DNA of 64,000 nucleotides from positions 23,262,896 to 23,326,895 of the forward strand of contig CM043960.1 of the NCBI GenBank assembly GCA_014529385.2, written 5' to 3'. Source of the stretch: Adiantum capillus-veneris. Lineage: Eukaryota; Streptophyta; Polypodiopsida; Polypodiales; Pteridaceae. Every line of letters starts with the position of its first letter. Position 1 is the stretch's first letter. The notes under the pieces were generated by a model. The model did not search any database and was not told the origin of the DNA. It saw only the letters and a list, made by a program, of their open reading frames with translations. The position numbers and the translations under genes were made by a program. Shown here piece by piece: positions 63,150-64,000 of this stretch.

Positions 63150-64000
63150 ACCTCGGACCCAAAATAAACTTGAATTAGCTTGACATAGAGCCTATAGTTG
63201 TCTTAGTCATACTCGTGAAGTTTGGTCAAATTTGGAACTATTTTGCTCAATTGTGCTCATTTTTCATTTTATGGTCAAGTTTGCGTTATTTTGACTTTTC
63301 GACGACTTTTGAATCAATTTTTGGGCCCTAAATAGTTGAATTTTTGGTAGGAGGATGCCACACAAAAAAGTTCAAAAGGTGTGGAAGGCCACACCTTACA
63401 AATTCATCGACATCTCCTCCAATGAAAAAGCTCACGTGGTAAATGAGGAGCTAGCTAGCCTAAATCCCAGCTAACATTTTTATCTGCAAGTTTCAAGCCA
63501 CAGACCGCACAAAGGTCAAAGTAAATATTGTCCCTAAAGATATTTGAACATTTCATCAAAATCATGAAGTCTTGGATGGTGCCAGATGCCTTCAGCACAG
63601 TTTCTTTAGGCTACCTCCATGGGGGAGAGATTTCCAAAGAACCCACAAGCTCATGAGTTCCATTTAGTACAATGGAGAAGCCACCCTAACGGACAAAGAT
63701 GGAGACATGGACAGTGTGAAGATCATCGATGAGCTCATAAACCAAGCTCTCCATTTGCATGTAGGAAGCCACAACCTTCTCGATAAGATAAAGGCTATAA
63801 AGGCCATTTGTAAAGCAGTAGGGGCACAAACTCACTTACAAGGACCTCATCTACTCAAAGATAGAGGTACCTTTGCAGCTAATCTCCTAGCACTAAGGTT
63901 TAGAAGCCACCGCGATACACAGAGCCAATTCTCCATGTGGTAGTGGTCATGGCTATCAGCTTGGCGGGGAGGACAGTAATAAAGTGTAATCTGGGAAATT
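63150..64000. other. No gene recognised
   Basis: A 78-codon frame (63707-63943) with a KIIDELINQALHLHV start looks protein-like but matches nothing I know. The rest is AT-rich and resembles the palindrome-array flanks. Confidence 0.45.

Overview
The window is eukaryotic nuclear DNA from a land plant, most likely a fern or another seed-free vascular plant. The evidence is plant-type Copia and Gypsy retroelements, spliced genes with GT-AG introns, very long CT, GA and CA dinucleotide runs, and a decayed PLS-class PPR gene fragment of the kind greatly expanded in ferns. Species cannot be named from sequence alone. I see no intact, ordinary host gene: almost everything is mobile or repetitive.

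Layout. 1-2934: 3' part of a Tork/Tnt1-like Copia element ending in an LTR. 2935-11667: gene-poor DNA with compound CT/CA microsatellites, repeat units (E, D), tandem duplications and a PPR fossil. 11668-21884: a dispersed repeat (unit C) split by a 9.48-kb element (12262-21743). That element has about 30-bp terminal inverted repeats (TIRs) and no visible target-site duplication, and it carries four genes in two convergent pairs. 21885-25929: AT-rich DNA with one promoter-like patch. 25930-55960: a mosaic of long duplicated units, C2-C3, A1-A3 and B1-B2, joined at CA runs. A1 is split by an 8.5-kb Ty3/Gypsy element (26170-34645). A Penelope-like reverse transcriptase lies between B1 and B2. 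55961-64000: a second D unit, a Gypsy protease fragment, and degenerate DNA in which a 20-bp palindrome recurs eight times.

The most interesting object is the 12.3-21.7 kb element. Its minus-strand gene B encodes, in order, a histone H3-like protein with an ARTK tail and CENH3-like core features, a Ulp1/SENP (C48) SUMO-type protease, an acidic linker, and an FCP1-like HAD phosphatase domain. The histone frame ends in TAA, and the protease ATG follows directly in the same frame. Genes A (+), C (+) and D (-) are spliced but unrecognised. A mobile element pairing a centromere-type histone with a SUMO protease and a phosphatase fits no superfamily I know. The present copy is damaged, with stops or frame changes in every gene. 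Two intact copies of unit C (near 39006 and 43930) serve as empty sites and fix its ends to the base.

Limits: all identifications are by reading motifs; no database search or alignment program was run. LTR elements are treated as fossils and only their parts are described.
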